Source: Margaritifera margaritifera (Eukaryota > Mollusca > Bivalvia > Unionida > Margaritiferidae). From it: 64,000 bases of DNA. Positions 1 through 12,244 of the stretch are shown here, piece after piece (positions within the stretch are counted from its first letter, which is position 1; each line of letters begins with the position of its first letter). A program made the position numbers and the translations under genes. Location: NCBI GenBank assembly GCA_029931535.1, contig JAQPZY010001688.1:9089001-9153000 (forward strand), given 5' to 3'. The notes below the pieces were generated by a model. That model had not been told where the DNA came from, did no database searches, and saw nothing but the letters and a program-made list of their open reading frames with translations.

Positions 1-1990
1 GAAACTGTGTAAAACATTACAGGTGAGTACATGAAAGAACATTGTTTTAAAGAAGAGCAATACTGACTTACACCAAATCATAAAAACGATTGTTTATTTA
101 GATGTTGACTAAGAAGCTTCTTAAAACCTTGGGATGATTCAGCTGACCTTATATAGGGTGGAATGGAATTCCATGGTTTGGCTCCAGAAAAAGCAAAACT
201 CTTCATATAAAACTCTGAGTTTGATTTAGGTAAATATATATTGTTGTTAGAGATGGATCTTAGTTCATACATATGTACATTTTCCAAAAATTTAAAATTA
301 CATTTAAGATAATCAGGATCCAACCCATGCAAGGATTCATAGACTAGTAAACCCGACTGAAGCTGAGTTCTCTGTTGAAATTGAAGCCACTTAAGGGTTT
401 TAAAAATATTTGTTGATGGTGTATCTAAATCAGCATCAAGAATAACTCTAGCTGCTCTTTTTTGAAATTTCAGTATTCTTTCTTGATTTTCTGTATCACT
501 ATTACCCCAGATAGAACAGCAATATTCTAGTTGTGGCATGATAAAGGCATTGTAGAATATCTTTCTCTGTTCTTGAGGGAGATAAGATTTGATTCTGTTC
601 AAGAGATAAAGCAGAGAGTTTACTTTTTTAATGACCTTATCAACTTGCATTTTCCAGCACAAGATATTGTCTATCACGATACCAAGTAGTTTTTCATTTT
701 CAGACTGTTCTATATTTATTCCTTTTAGCATTACTTTGAAGTCACCTTTCTTCGCTTTTACTTGGGCGCAACTACCTATGATCATGGCTTTTGACTTGGC
801 TGCATTTATCTTCATACCATTGTGTTTACACTATTTTCTTTTACCAAATCCTGATTTAATTTAGTGCTAAGCTCATGGCCAGTTGATCCAGTGTTATATA
901 ATATTGTGTCATCTGCAAACATATAGCTCAGAGTGACATGGTAAATCACTGATGTACAGCAGAAAGAATAATGGTCCAAGAACTGATACTTGTGGAACAT
1001 CTGACTCTATGAGTTTCTTATCTGAAAGTTTATTTAAAATAGAAACTTCTTGTTGTCTGCCATCAGGATTGAAACCAAATTAAACTGTCATGGTTAACTT
1101 GATATATGCTGAGTGTGTCCAGCAGGATTTTGTGATTAACAAGGTCACAAGCCTAAGTTCAGGAAACACTGTACATGTACCTACCAGGTTACCTTGATCT
1201 GTTGCTGTTTACCAATCATTCACCATTCTAGTTAGTGTAGTCTGGGATGAATGTCCTTCACAAAAGCCTGGTTGTCGTGAATGTAGTAAGTTAAAACATT
1301 TGAGGTATTTTCTAAATTCATTACAAACATATCTTTCTAGCTTCTTTGAAAGTGATGATAAAACTGGTATAGGTCTATAGTTATTCATATCAGAAAGATC
1401 TCCCTTCTTGTGTATTGGATATACTATTACCAGTTTCAGACTGTTTGGAAAAATACCTGCAGAAATACTTAGATTGAAGATATACCAGCACATAAGTGAA
1501 GGTGAAATCACTTGAAATGAGAGTTTTAGGAGTTTAGCACTTATATCATCTAGGCCTGTGGCTGTTCTGACATAAAGTTTATTTAATTCATTTAAAATTA
1601 AATCTAGACTTATTTTAGGTATTTTGGGGAAATGTGCTCATTTAATTCATCACTTGAGAATCTTTTATGAGCTGTGAGCTCCACAAGTTTTTCATTTATG
1701 TTCACCAAGTATTCATTGAGTGCATTTGCAATTTCAAGAGGTTCTTGCCGTATTTTACTATTTTCATCACTAATACATCTAAATGGCAGGTTATTGACAG
1801 ATTTGCCTTTTAAGTCATTGATGGTTTTCCACAGTTTTCCAAGGTTCTTTTTCGTAATACTATCTCATATTTGAATGGAATAGTTAGTTTTCCTTGCCTT
1901 TTTGAATCATTGACTTGACTCAGTTTCTCCATAATCTGTAATTATTGGTATCTTTTAATTTATGAAATCTATCACTTGTCTTAATAGCAT
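1..1990 (-). mobile_element. 5'-truncated non-LTR (LINE) retrotransposon
   Basis: The minus strand carries a decayed reverse transcriptase from the linker that precedes the RT domain to the C-terminal thumb and tail. The upstream end, near 1990, breaks into an unrelated 146-bp-module repeat, and no apurinic endonuclease domain is visible, so the copy is 5'-truncated as is usual for LINEs. The 3' UTR probably continues off the left edge of the window. Jockey/CR1-type affinity is inferred from the style of the RT. A different clade cannot be excluded. Confidence 0.85.
78..1985 (-). pseudogene. LINE reverse transcriptase, broken by frameshifts
   Basis: Read right to left, the pieces are: a pre-RT linker at about 1670-1870 (residues like LGKLWKTINDLKGK and ANALNEYLVNINEKL); the RT entry segment near 1540-1570 (ATGLDDISAKLLK); the finger region at 1209-1511 (PIHKKGDLSDMNNYRPIPVL and the downstream E.....Q.GF region); the catalytic segment at 812-1000 with YMFADD, the RT D-D motif; and the thumb/C-terminal part at 78-815, including LGIVID, PQLEYCCSIWG and FQKRAARVI. 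The reading frame changes between 1209 and 1000 and again near 812, and stops lie in the linker, so no full-length protein can be made. The 245-residue C-terminal stretch (78-815) is the longest intact piece and begins at an internal ATG, so it is not a separate gene. Confidence 0.88.
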
Positions 1991-1994
1991 TCAA

Positions 1995-2440
1995 TATATC
2001 ACTGTTAATCCAGTTAGGTTGATCTTCTTGTTCGATGCCAATCTGGCATTGAATATGGTTGCCATGCCAGCAATCTTGAAAATGTTATCTCTCCTCTTGA
2101 ACTGAAATTCATACAGACATGGGATTTTCACCAGAAGACTTCTTATGATGTCTATTTTGGTCGTAAATGAAAATGGTTCTGCTTGCACTGCCAATATAGC
2201 CACCACAGTGGCCATCTTGAAAATCTTGTTACTGCTTCTCCTACTAAATGGAAAGTTACATCGACATTTGGTTTCACTAGAAGATTAATTATGATATCTA
2301 GCTGGCCCTGAATAAAATGGTGCCAATCAGACCTTAAATATGACTGTCAATATGAACATACTGAAAATCTTGTCACTAATTCTCCTGAATGGATGGTCAT
2401 ATCAGTATGGGTTTTTCACAAAAATACATGAAATAATAAT
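1995..2440. repeat. Family A module array (about 3 units)
   Basis: Degenerate head-to-tail modules of about 146 bp. Recognisable anchors are 'GCCATCTTGAAAATCTTGTT', 'TTTTCACCAGAAGACTTCTT' and 'GTTGGTCCTAAATGAAAATG' variants. The same module family recurs at 33520, 35620, 39390, 43780 and 47740. It directly abuts the truncated LINE. Confidence 0.8.
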
Positions 2441-4000
2441 AATAATTGTATTTGGTGCATAGTATTTGTTCAGAAACCATGTTTTAAAGGTGTACTTGCA
2501 TACTGAGGTCAAATGTGTACAAAGGTCACTTTGGACTTTTCCCATGGGTATTGACAGGTTTGATTGCATTTAGTATTTGGAATGCCTTGGTTGTTACTCT
2601 CTGTATCACATTGTGCATGGTAGTTATTCTTGTTTCTTTTTTTTTCAGCACCCTGGAATAAAACAAACAAGGTCAGTGGCAATTAACTTCCATCATTCAA
2701 GTCACCTAGCCACATACAACAATCCATGTAAGGCAGTGGATGATTAGGGGTTCTGCTTGTGTGTTGTCCATTAGACTTGGCTTCTCAGTAGCACCAATTA
2801 GTGTCTGGTTAGTCCCAGGGTCTCTGTGTGTCACAAGGGACCCAGCTTTGAATGGGCTGTATGCTACTATGCTAGGACCTCTAAAAGGTGTTCACTCATG
2901 GGTCTGTTCCTAGACAAGGTGCTTCAGGCAACTCTACTGCCTCATAAGCGATTATGGTTACTTTTTCCCAGCTAGTTTGAGCACTACTTGGGTATATAAA
3001 CAACACAAGATATAAGATGGGAACTGCCTCAGAATCATTACAGCACAATTGTTTAGCCAAAAAGAACTGTGAACATTTTCCAAATATTTTTGATATGTTT
3101 TTTGTAGAAAGGTAAAAGTGTAAAGTCTTTTTAAAAATTGGAATATGATTTTTATACATTCATTTTTATATCATATGGCAATTGTGTGCCTTGATAGTTT
3201 TATACAGAACTTTCTAAAGATACAGGGTACCATGTGAGTTGTACAGACTGTTTGTTGAAATTGACTTCCCCATAACTGGACGTTTGCTAGTCCGATAAAT
3301 CGGCTCTCAAACTTGTATTGGTATGTTGGTGGGAATTTAACCTTTATCTTTCAATTAGCCCCCTAACCACCAACATACCAATATAGATTTTGGAAATGGT
3401 TTATCAGATTAGGCATTTTATAGATTAACTTGTCCTGAAAAACAGCACATCTTGCATGTATTTTTCAATGCGTGAAAGGAAAAATGGAGAATTCTTTCTC
3501 ATTTTAATTTGCTTGTGGCAAAATGCTGCAATGTATATGTAATGTATATAAATCTGGTGTAGTGCTGCAATGTATATAAATATGGTGTAAACTTCATTTG
3601 TTCCCTAAGATACTGAATAATCTTTTGTGTGTAGTTAAACATTGCAAAGCATCACCATACCAATTTGTGTGTAGTTAAACATTGCAAAGTATCACCATAC
3701 CAATTTGCACATGCTTATAAACCCTTTCGGACACATTTTTCAAACTTTACCTATAAATCGCACCATATAGCCACTATTGCGCTGAGATGCTGTAAAATGC
3801 TACTACATATGTATCAGATATATAGGGGACATACACTTAGCACCTTTTGTATGAATCGGATTTAGATACAATTGCATAGAGCTAATCTACATGTATTGTA
3901 TGCGTTTAGGGAGTTACAAAGCTGTGTTTCTTCTTGTTATTGCAAGAATTATGGATTCATATGTTTCCATCAATTAACTATTTACCATCAACTCCTGTTG
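2441..4000. other. Unassigned AT-rich intergenic DNA
   Basis: No gene is recognisable. Small structures are a 17-bp perfect inverted repeat at 3316-3383, an imperfect duplication around 3520-3590, and a 40-bp direct duplication at about 3624-3703 (unit begins TTTGTGTGTAGTTAAACATT). Confidence 0.5.
3316..3383. repeat. Perfect 17-bp inverted repeat (hairpin)
   Basis: TATTGGTATGTTGGTGG at 3316-3332 is the exact reverse complement of 3367-3383, separated by 34 nt. It could be the end of a short element or a transcribed stem. I see no other context. Confidence 0.85.
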
Positions 4001-4004
4001 CTAA

Positions 4005-4195
4005 GAGGAGTCATGGTTGGCATGCCAGACTTACGACCACAAGGGTGCAGGTTTGAATCCTATCCTTGGATCAGTTTGGGTCGGCTGTCATCATGCATTC
4101 TTGGGTAAGGCACATTACTCCAATTGCCTCGGCACTAAATGACCTACTTGTGCTGCTGTGCTGTAAAACACCAAACCAAGACCAAATCCTGTTGG
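4005..4195 (+). mobile_element. tRNA-derived SINE, type II
   Basis: The head resembles a tRNA: an A-box-like segment (ATGGTTGGCATGCCAG) and a B-box-like GGTTTGAATCC. The body (TTGGGTAAGGCACATTACTC, CTCGGCACTAAATGACCTAC) is shared with copies at 7487 and 24190. Divergence indicates an old, probably inactive copy. Confidence 0.75.
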
Positions 4196-5029
4196 TAAGT
4201 TTTAGCCCTGGTTGATGGTTTAACTTTACATCTTGAACACTATACTTTTCTTCAAACAGTAAGTTGCAATACCTTGTTCAGATAGTTCAATGTGTCTCTC
4301 ATTCCCACTGTTCTCCAAAAAATAAAAAATGAAACGAGTCAATCAAACAACTTGTTCATTTTGTTTTCAGATAGAATTTCATAATTGTGGAAGTTCATTT
4401 GTACAAGTTCAGGGTTTAGAAAGAACTGTCGGTAACACAAGGTTTTGATTAGACTGATTGAATAGGTCTTTTCAACCACCTGTATCCTGACAAGGATTAA
4501 TGTCAAAATTGTGAATGTTTACATCAAAATGAAAGTTGATATGTGTTTTAAATAATTCCAGGGAACTTTCTTGCAAGCACCTTCACAATTAAAGATGAGG
4601 ATGAACATGTACTGATAAAAAAAAGTATTTTTTCAAAAGCATCCAGTAGATATGGATCTGTGACATTTTTGCACAATTAACCTATCACCAGAGTAGAGCT
4701 GATATTAATATCCAAACATTAGAATTAGAATACCTTGTTGAGAATATTCAAATAGAAAATTAGCATTCAAATATTCATTTGTTTACCAAACAAGTCCGGC
4801 AGCATTTTGTAAAAGAAACAAACAAGATGAAATGTAAACTATGCAACGTTGAATTAATTAGTTTTACAAGGGAACAACTTAAAACCTGCTAAATCAGCTG
4901 ACTCTGACTCCTAAGGTAATCAACATGTCAAAATTCCTAATGTTCACATTGCTGCCATCATCGCCATTTCTTTTTATTTTACTCTTGAAAAGATAATGTG
5001 TAATACGATATGTTGATGAAGAACGTGAT

Positions 5030-5200
5030 ATAGTTGGTGTTGTTATGGGTTTAACGCCATTTTTTAGCACATGATAGCTATACATGGCAGCCAGTATATT
5101 TGGTGGAGGAAGAACCAGAGAAAACCCCGGGAAGAACCATCGACCCACGGGAAGCTACTGGCAAGCTTTCTCACATACCCATGTTGGCAGAACATGATAT
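5030..5200 (-). mobile_element. SINE type III, body only
   Basis: This matches the body of the Leu-tRNA-like SINE at 27375-27640: GTTATGGGTTTAACGCCATT, GGAAGAACC, CCCCGGGAAGAACCATCGAC, and GCTACTGGCAAGCTTTCTCA. The tRNA-like head, expected at the right on the minus strand, is missing after about 5195. Confidence 0.75.
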
Positions 5201-5744
5201 AGAATAGGAGTCATATCAATTAGATATACATGGGCCAGTTGACATGACTTTGGAACAGAATCATTGAAGTTCTGGGGGTTGAGAGTTTGCTGTTATAATA
5301 CAGCTTGCCACTCTGTTTTTGCTGTGCATTAGCACAAGCCATAGTTGTCTGCATATATTTGCAATTTGTGCATTTCACTTTATGTTTCCTATGCCTATTT
5401 GAAAATGACTTAACTGTTTATTGGGAATCCATCTTTACCCATGAAACCGAAATGGCCACTCCCAAACTTGGTTGAGGATAAATTTGTTCCCATGTACCTT
5501 TGCCCTGGTAGAGATTACATTTTATACTGTATACAGAAGCCACAAAGCCATTTTCACTCCTATTGCAGTGTACATCTTATGTATAAAATGAAGTCAATAC
5601 CATGTATTGGTTTTAGTTCAAACAATTATTTATTAAATCTGAATATGAGCTTCCAACGGCTTAGCAGAAAATCCCAACATCCAGTTTGTGCATTTTAATG
5701 TCGGTTAAAAAGTCTGTCCCTGCAGAAATGTCAGGCATGTATTA

Positions 5745-5985
5745 GTATGCCAAATTCCGGAGACCTACAATCAACATATTGAAATTGAATTGATTTGACC
5801 ACTTGTCTGTGTGTGATTTTGGTTATGAACAAATCATAATGTGCCAACAGATCAGGGTCAGTGTTGTTAGATCTACTGATTACTTCTAACAAACTGCATA
5901 GATCCAGATCTGCCAGCACATTGTGCGATGGCAGATCTGGGTCTGTGCAGTTTGCAGTTGGACTCAACTATATTCAGTATACTGG
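5745..5985 (-). mobile_element. Two-palindrome fold-back MITE, damaged copy
   Basis: It contains the right-hand palindrome of the family (arms GATCCAGATCTGCC and GGCAGATCTGGGTC, flanked by AACTGCATA and TGTGCAGTT) and the terminal CAGTTGGACTCAACTATA. The other palindrome has lost one arm (only CAGATCAGGGTCAGTGTTGTT-like sequence remains, around 5850-5870). Orientation matches the 25790 copy. The left boundary is approximate. Confidence 0.7.
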
Positions 5986-6654
5986 ATTAAATGGATTTTT
6001 TCCAATATATTTTATTTGGATTTGCCTAGAAACTAGAAACAACATATATGGCTTGAAACAGCAGATTTAGTTCTCTTAAACACTCTTAGGCCAAGTAATA
6101 ATAATTCTCTGTTTCCTGTAACAGGCTTTACAATGTTGGATCAGTATTTAGGCTTTTTTTGAACGTTCACTCCAAAATACGATATCAGGAAAAAATGGAA
6201 CTGGTGGGATTTTAAAAGGGTAAGTTGAGATCCAGGTTCATTATTTGTACAAAACGAAGAGTTGTGGTAAAATTATGAGTACATGTACAACTGACTAAGA
6301 AGTTGGCATTTAATATGGTTGGCATGTATTTTTACCCACATCAGTATGAATGATCATAATTTTTGGAAAAACAGTTTTGATGTACAGTGCAAGAAGGTGT
6401 TTAGTTGTATGCCTTACAAACTGTTGCATGTACATTTATTATTATTATTATTTTTTAAACTAGGAGCACACTCTATCACAGAAAAATGGGTCACTGTGCT
6501 GTACATTTCAAGTTGACATAAATTATGTTCAGGATAATTAGCATCACTATCCTGTTGCAACTCTTTTCTATCTTGCACATGTATTTTCAGTTAAAATGAA
6601 AGTGAAATCCTCATGTCACAAGAAATGTTGATTTCTGATTTGTGATTTTTGGGG

Positions 6655-6955
6655 TTTAATACCATTTTCAGCACATTATAGGCCATATATGACAGCCAAT
6701 ATTATTGTTGGAGGAAGAGCCCAAGAAGATCCCCAGAGAGAACCCCTGACCTATGGGAAGCTACTGGCAGACTTTCTCACATACCCGTGTCAGTCAAGCC
6801 GTGACTTGAACCTAGAAGCTACTGGCAGGCTTTCTCACATACCCATGTTGGTCGTGCCGTGACTTGAACCTACACTGGGAGAGGTGCGATGTCAGTCATC
6901 TGTAAAGGCGAGTGCCTTAGACCACTTGGCCTCTTGAGGGCTCCACAAGGAATGT
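6655..6955 (-). mobile_element. SINE type III with internal duplication
   Basis: On the minus strand the head reads as a Leu-tRNA-like segment (AAGTGGTCTAAGGCACTCGC) near 6900-6945, followed by the family body. The segment with GAAGCTACTGGCAG, CTTTCTCACATACCC and GCCGTGACTTGAACCTA occurs twice (about 6755-6808 and 6815-6868), an internal tandem duplication unique to this copy. Confidence 0.8.
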
Positions 6956-7486
6956 TGATAGGCTCTTGTTTGAAGTCTCTCAAGGAAACTATCCCATCAT
7001 TCATTAACCGCAGATAAATGTACACCATTACATTGTTACTGTGACCTGGCACATTTAATAGTGTGTCCCGATTGTTAGCCAAACATTTTGCTAATGAAAG
7101 CAGTTTTGTAAGTAGGCTTGGTACCTGTACTTATAATCCTTGTTACATTTTATGTACATTAGAATAGGAAACGAATAGGTCAGAGCAAAATTACATAGTA
7201 TGTATTAATGGTACTGAGGGACGTAATATCCAGATGCTTTTAAATGTCTTTCAGGTAGTCTGAGATACCAGTGGTATGCCCCTTGGTAGCCCCAGCCTGG
7301 ACTCATTAGTCTTATAGCCCAATATTATTTGTTTGTACCAACTGACAGATCTGTGTTGGTCAGTGATAGACTCTTGTCATGTGATCTATCATATTTGATT
7401 GACCACAAGTAAATACTTGCTGTGTGTATTGTAGTGTTCAATTGATTTCCCTCCACATAGGTGTAATAATACTTGTCCATGAGAGT

Positions 7487-7665
7487 TGAAGTGTCTCAGT
7501 GGTTAAAGCTTGGAGGCATAACCAGAAAGATGCAGGTTCGGTTCCCACATTGGTTTGGCTACTGTTGTGTGTGATTGGGCTAGGCACATTACTTGTCTCT
7601 GCACGATATGACCTTCAAAGTGTTTCAGTGCCATTAAACACTAAAATAAAAAACTAAACCATTAT
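7487..7665 (+). mobile_element. tRNA-derived SINE, type II
   Basis: tRNA-like head with an A-box-like GTCTCAGTGGTTAAAGC and a B-box-like GCAGGTTCGGTTCCC, then the type II tail ending CAGTGCCATTAAACACTAAA. Related to 4005 and 24190. Confidence 0.75.
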
Positions 7666-8248
7666 TAATGACCATAAAATGTACAGTCTCTTTATAAGGC
7701 CTGAGTACCTTGTATATGTAACAAGGTGTCCAACAATAGCACTTAACGCACGAGCAGATCTGTGTCTAAAATTTTTGCAATCTCAAACACCCCCCACATC
7801 CCCTTTGCAGGCTTAGGGGTGTATAATAGACCCAGTGTCACTGAAAGCAGTAAAAGAATGGATGTATATATATGTCTTCTGTTATGTATCTGATATTAAT
7901 AATGAGACCAAATGTGCAGTCTTTTCACTAGAAGCCAACAACTGGTAAAATGTGACTAAACATATTTATTCACAGTTGGATTATTCTTTTCATTCATGGC
8001 TTGTAGCAACCATGAAATCCCCCAAAATGTGGTACCTCTTCTCCCCCCCCCCCCCCCATGTATTAACAGTGATAGTTAAATATACATGCAGAGAAATTAA
8101 CTGGATGTAGACAACATTTTTTAATTCTCATGTTGATTTTTTATAATACATAGGTACTTTATCTAAAAACCTGTTTCCAAAGTCTATCTGTAACTTTTAA
8201 GTAAATTTTAATTGTGAACTTGATAAACTATTTCTCAACTTTATTCTT
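7666..8248. other. No gene seen; short poly-C tract
   Basis: AT-rich spacer with nothing recognisable apart from a 15-nt poly-C run at about 8043-8057. Confidence 0.5.
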
Positions 8249-9882
8249 ACTTGTATACACATGTACAGGTCTGCTGGAATAATGTTACTTGTATACACAT
8301 GTACAGGTCTGCTGGAATAATGTTACTTGTATACACATGTACAGGTCTGCTGGAATAATGTTACTTGTATACACATGTACAGGTCTGCTGGAATAATGTT
8401 ACTTGTATACACATGTACAGGTCTGCTGGAATAATGTTACTTGTATACACATGTACAGGTCTACTGGAATAATGTTACTTGTATACACATGTACAGGTCT
8501 GCTGGAATAATGTTACTTGTATACACATGTACAGGTCTGCTGGAATAATGTTACTTGTATACACATGTACAGGTCTGCTGGAATAATGTTACTTGTATAC
8601 ACATGTACAGGTCTGCTGGAATAATGTTACTTGTATACACATGTACAGGTCTACTGGAATAATGTTACTTGTATACACATGTACAGGTCTGCTGGAATAA
8701 TGTTACTTGTATACACATGTACAGGTCTGCTGGAATAATGTTACTTGTATACACATGTACAGGTCTGCTGGAATAATGTTACTTGTATACACATGTACAG
8801 GTCTGCTGGAATAATGTTACTTGTATACACATGTACAGGTCTGCTGGAATAATGTTACTTGTATACACGTGTAAAGGTCTGCTGGAATAATGTTACTTGT
8901 ATACACATGTACAGGTCTGCTGGAATAATGTTACTTGTATACACATGTACAGGTCTGCTGGAATAATGTTACTTGTATACACATGTACAGGTCTGCTGGA
9001 ATAATGTTACTTGTATACACATGTACAGGTCTGCTGGAATAATGTTACTTGTATACACATGTACAGGTCTGCTGGAATAATGTTACTTGTATACACATGT
9101 ACAGGTCTGCTGGAATAATGTTACTTGTATACACATGTACAGGTCTGCTGGAATAATCTTACTTGTATACACATGTACAGGTCTACTGGAATAATGTTAC
9201 TTGTATACACATGTACAGGTCTACTGGAATAATGTTACTTGTATACACATGTACAGGTCTGCTGGAATAATGTTACTTGTATACACATGTACAGGTCTGC
9301 TGGAATAATGTTACTTGTATACACATGTACAGGTCTGCTGGAATAATGTTACTTGTATACACATGTACAGGTCTGCTGGAATAATGTTACTTGTATACAC
9401 ATGTACAGGTCTGCTGGAATAATGTTACTTGTATACACATGTACAGGTCTGCTGGAATAATGTTACTTGTATACACATGTACAGGTCTGCTGGAATAATG
9501 TTACTTGTATACACATGTACAGGTCTACTGGAATAATGTTACTTGTATACACATGTACAGGTCTGCTGGAATAATGTTACTTGTATACACATGTACAGGT
9601 CTACTGGAATAATGTTACTTGTATACACATGTACAGGTCTGCTGGAATAATGTTACTTGTATACACATGTACAGGTCTGCTGGAATAATGTTACTTGTAT
9701 ACACATGTACAGGTCTACTGGAATAATGTTACTTGTATACACATGTACAGGTCTGCTGGAATAATGTTACTTGTATACACATGTACAGGTCTACTGGAAT
9801 AATGTTACTTGTATACACATGTACAGGTCTGCTGGAATAATGTTACTTGTATACACGTGTAAAGGTCTGCTGGAATCTTGTT
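8249..9882. repeat. 38-bp minisatellite, 43 units
   Basis: The unit begins ACTTGTATACACATGTACAG and ends in TGCTGGAATAATGTT. The array length is 1634 bp, exactly 43 units with no indel seen. GTCTACTGG replaces GTCTGCTGG in units 6, 11, 25, 26, 34, 36, 39 and 41. Units 17 and 43 share a double change (CACGTGTAAAGG). The unit packs overlapping palindromes GTATAC, ACATGT and TGTACA. Confidence 0.97.
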
Positions 9883-10081
9883 AAATTACAATAGAACATG
9901 AGAAAACATTTTTTTCCAGTAGGCTGTAAGGTGATCACTATACAGCCAGTTTCAATACACCATAATGAACAATATTATTTGCCTGGTTCAGTGGTCAAAA
10001 CCATTGTTGCATTACAGGAGCATCAAACTGGCTGACTACAAATTACCTTTCACTGTGAATGTAGACCCAATTTGCCCATAG
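9883..10081. other. Spacer between minisatellites
   Basis: About 200 bp of single-copy-looking sequence. No feature seen. Confidence 0.5.
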
Positions 10082-11643
10082 GAGTGCTCTAACTGAATTC
10101 AAGATTATTATTCTTGTATAGTACTCCCTCCCCACCTACCCATTAGTGTTGTTCCTAGAGTGCTCTAACTGAATTCAAGATTATTATTCTTGTATAGTAC
10201 CCCCTCCCCAACTACCCATTAGTGTTGTTCCTAGAGTGCTCTAACTGAATTCAAGATTATTATTCTTGTATAGTACCCCCTCCCCAACTACCCATTAGTG
10301 TTGTTCCTAGAGTGCTCTAACTGAATTCAAGATTATTATTCTTGTATAGTACCCCCTCCCCAACTACCCATTAGTGTTGTTCCTAGAGTGCTCTAACTGA
10401 ATTCAAGATTATTATTCTTGTATAGTACCCCCTCCCCAACTACCCATTAGTGTTGTTCCTAGAGTGCTCTAACTGAATTCAAGATTATTATTCTTGTATA
10501 GTACCCCCTCCCCAACTACCCATTAGTGTTGTTCCTAGAGTGCTCTAACTGAATTCAAGATTATTATTCTTGTGTAGTACCCCCTCCCCACCTACCCATA
10601 AGTGTTGTTCCTAGAGTGCTCTAACTGAATTCAAGATTATTATTCTTGTATAGTACCCCCTCCCCACCTACCCATTAGTGTTGTTCCTAGAGTGCTCTAA
10701 CTGAATTCAAGATTATTATTCTTGTATAGTACCCCCTCCCCACCTACCCATTATTGTTGTTCCAAGAGTGCTCAAACTGAATTCAAGATTATTATTCTTG
10801 TATAGTACCCCCTCCCTACCTACCCATAAGTGTTGTTCCTAGAGTGCTCTAACTGAATTCAAGATTATTATTCTTGTATAGTACCCCCTCCCCACCTTCC
10901 CATAAGTGTTGTTCCTAGAGTGCTCTAACTGAATTCAAGATTATTATTCTTGTATAGTACCCCCTCCCCACCTTCCCATAAGTGTTGTTCCTAGAGTGCT
11001 CTAACTGAATTCAAGATTATTATTCTTGTATAGTACCTCCTCCCCACCTACCCATAAGTGTTGTTCCTAGAGTGCTCTAACTGAATTATTATTCTTGTAT
11101 AGTACCCCCTCCCCAACTACCCATCAGTGTTGTTCCTAGAGTGCTCTAACTGAATTCAAGATTATTATTCTTGTATAGTACCCCTCCCCACCTACCCATC
11201 AGTGTTGTTCCTAGAGTGCTCTAACTGAATTCAAGATTATTATTCTTGTATAGTACCCCCTCCCCACCTACCCATTAGTGTTGTTCCTAGAGTGCTCTAA
11301 CTGAATTCAAGATTATTATTCTTGTATAGTACCCCCTCCCCACCTACCCATCAGTGTTGTTCCTAGAGTGCTCTAACTGAATTCAAGATTATTATTCTTG
11401 TATAGTACCCCCTCCCCACCTACCCATCAGTGTTGTTCCTAGAGTGCTCTAACTGAATTCAAGATTATTATTCTTTTATAGTACCCCCTCCCCACCTACA
11501 TATCAGTGTTGTTCCTAGAGTGCTCTAACTGAATTCAAGATTATTATTCTTGTATAGTACCCCCTCCCCACCTGCCCATCATTTATTATTCTTGTATAGT
11601 ACCCCCTCCCCACCTACCTATCATTGTTGTTCCTAGAGTGCTC
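10082..11643. repeat. 76-bp minisatellite, about 20 units
   Basis: The unit begins GAGTGCTCTAACTGAATTCA and contains a C-rich TACCCCCTCCCCAACTACCC segment. The period is 76 bp, twice the 38-bp period of the preceding array, although the sequences are not convincingly related. Several units near 11080, 11190 and 11580 carry deletions. CAAGATTATTATTCTTG inside each unit is a short hairpin. Confidence 0.96.
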
Positions 11644-11689
11644 CTTGGTTCTTTTAAGTCCCCCTTAAGAAAAAGTGCTATTTGAGTAT

Positions 11690-12210
11690 GGTCAGAATCA
11701 GTTTCTAAGTTTTGTCTGAATAACCTTTTGAATTTTGACTTTATTTTGTCGGAATAACCTTCTGAATTTTGTCTGAATAACCTTTTTGTCTGAATAACCT
11801 TATGAATTTTGCCTTCTATTTGTTTGAATAACCTTATAAATTTTGTATGAATAACCTTTTGAATTTTGTCTTAACTTTGTCTGAATAACATTCTGAATTT
11901 TCCCTAATTTTGTCTGAATAACCTTATCAGTTTTGCCTTAGTTTTTCTGAATAACCTTCTGAATTTTGTCTTGATTTTGTCTGAATAACCTTCTGATTTT
12001 TGTTTCGATTTTGTCTAGATAACATTCTCAATTTTGTCTTGAATTTGAATAACCATCTGAATTTTGTATTGATTTTGTCTGAATAACCATCTGAATTTTG
12101 TCTTGACTTTGTCTGAATAACCTTCTGAATTTTGTCTTAATTTTGTCTGAATAACCTTCTGAATTTTGGGTTAATTTTTGCTGAATAACCTTTTGAATTT
12201 TGTCTTCTCC
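11690..12210. repeat. Degenerate ~34-bp minisatellite
   Basis: About 15 irregular copies of a unit built around TTTTGTCTGAATAACCTTCT plus GAATTTTGTCTTGA. Units vary by several bases, so it is older or less homogenised than the two arrays before it. Confidence 0.9.
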
Positions 12211-12244
12211 TTTTATAGAAACTAGATGGCTTCTTCAGTCCATG

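Noticed and set aside
78..815. A 245-residue host protein
   Set aside because: It is the C-terminal part of a LINE reverse transcriptase, with the RT catalytic segment in a different frame just upstream.
8249..11643. CRISPR array
   Set aside because: The repeats are directly adjacent with no unique spacers, and the genome is eukaryotic.
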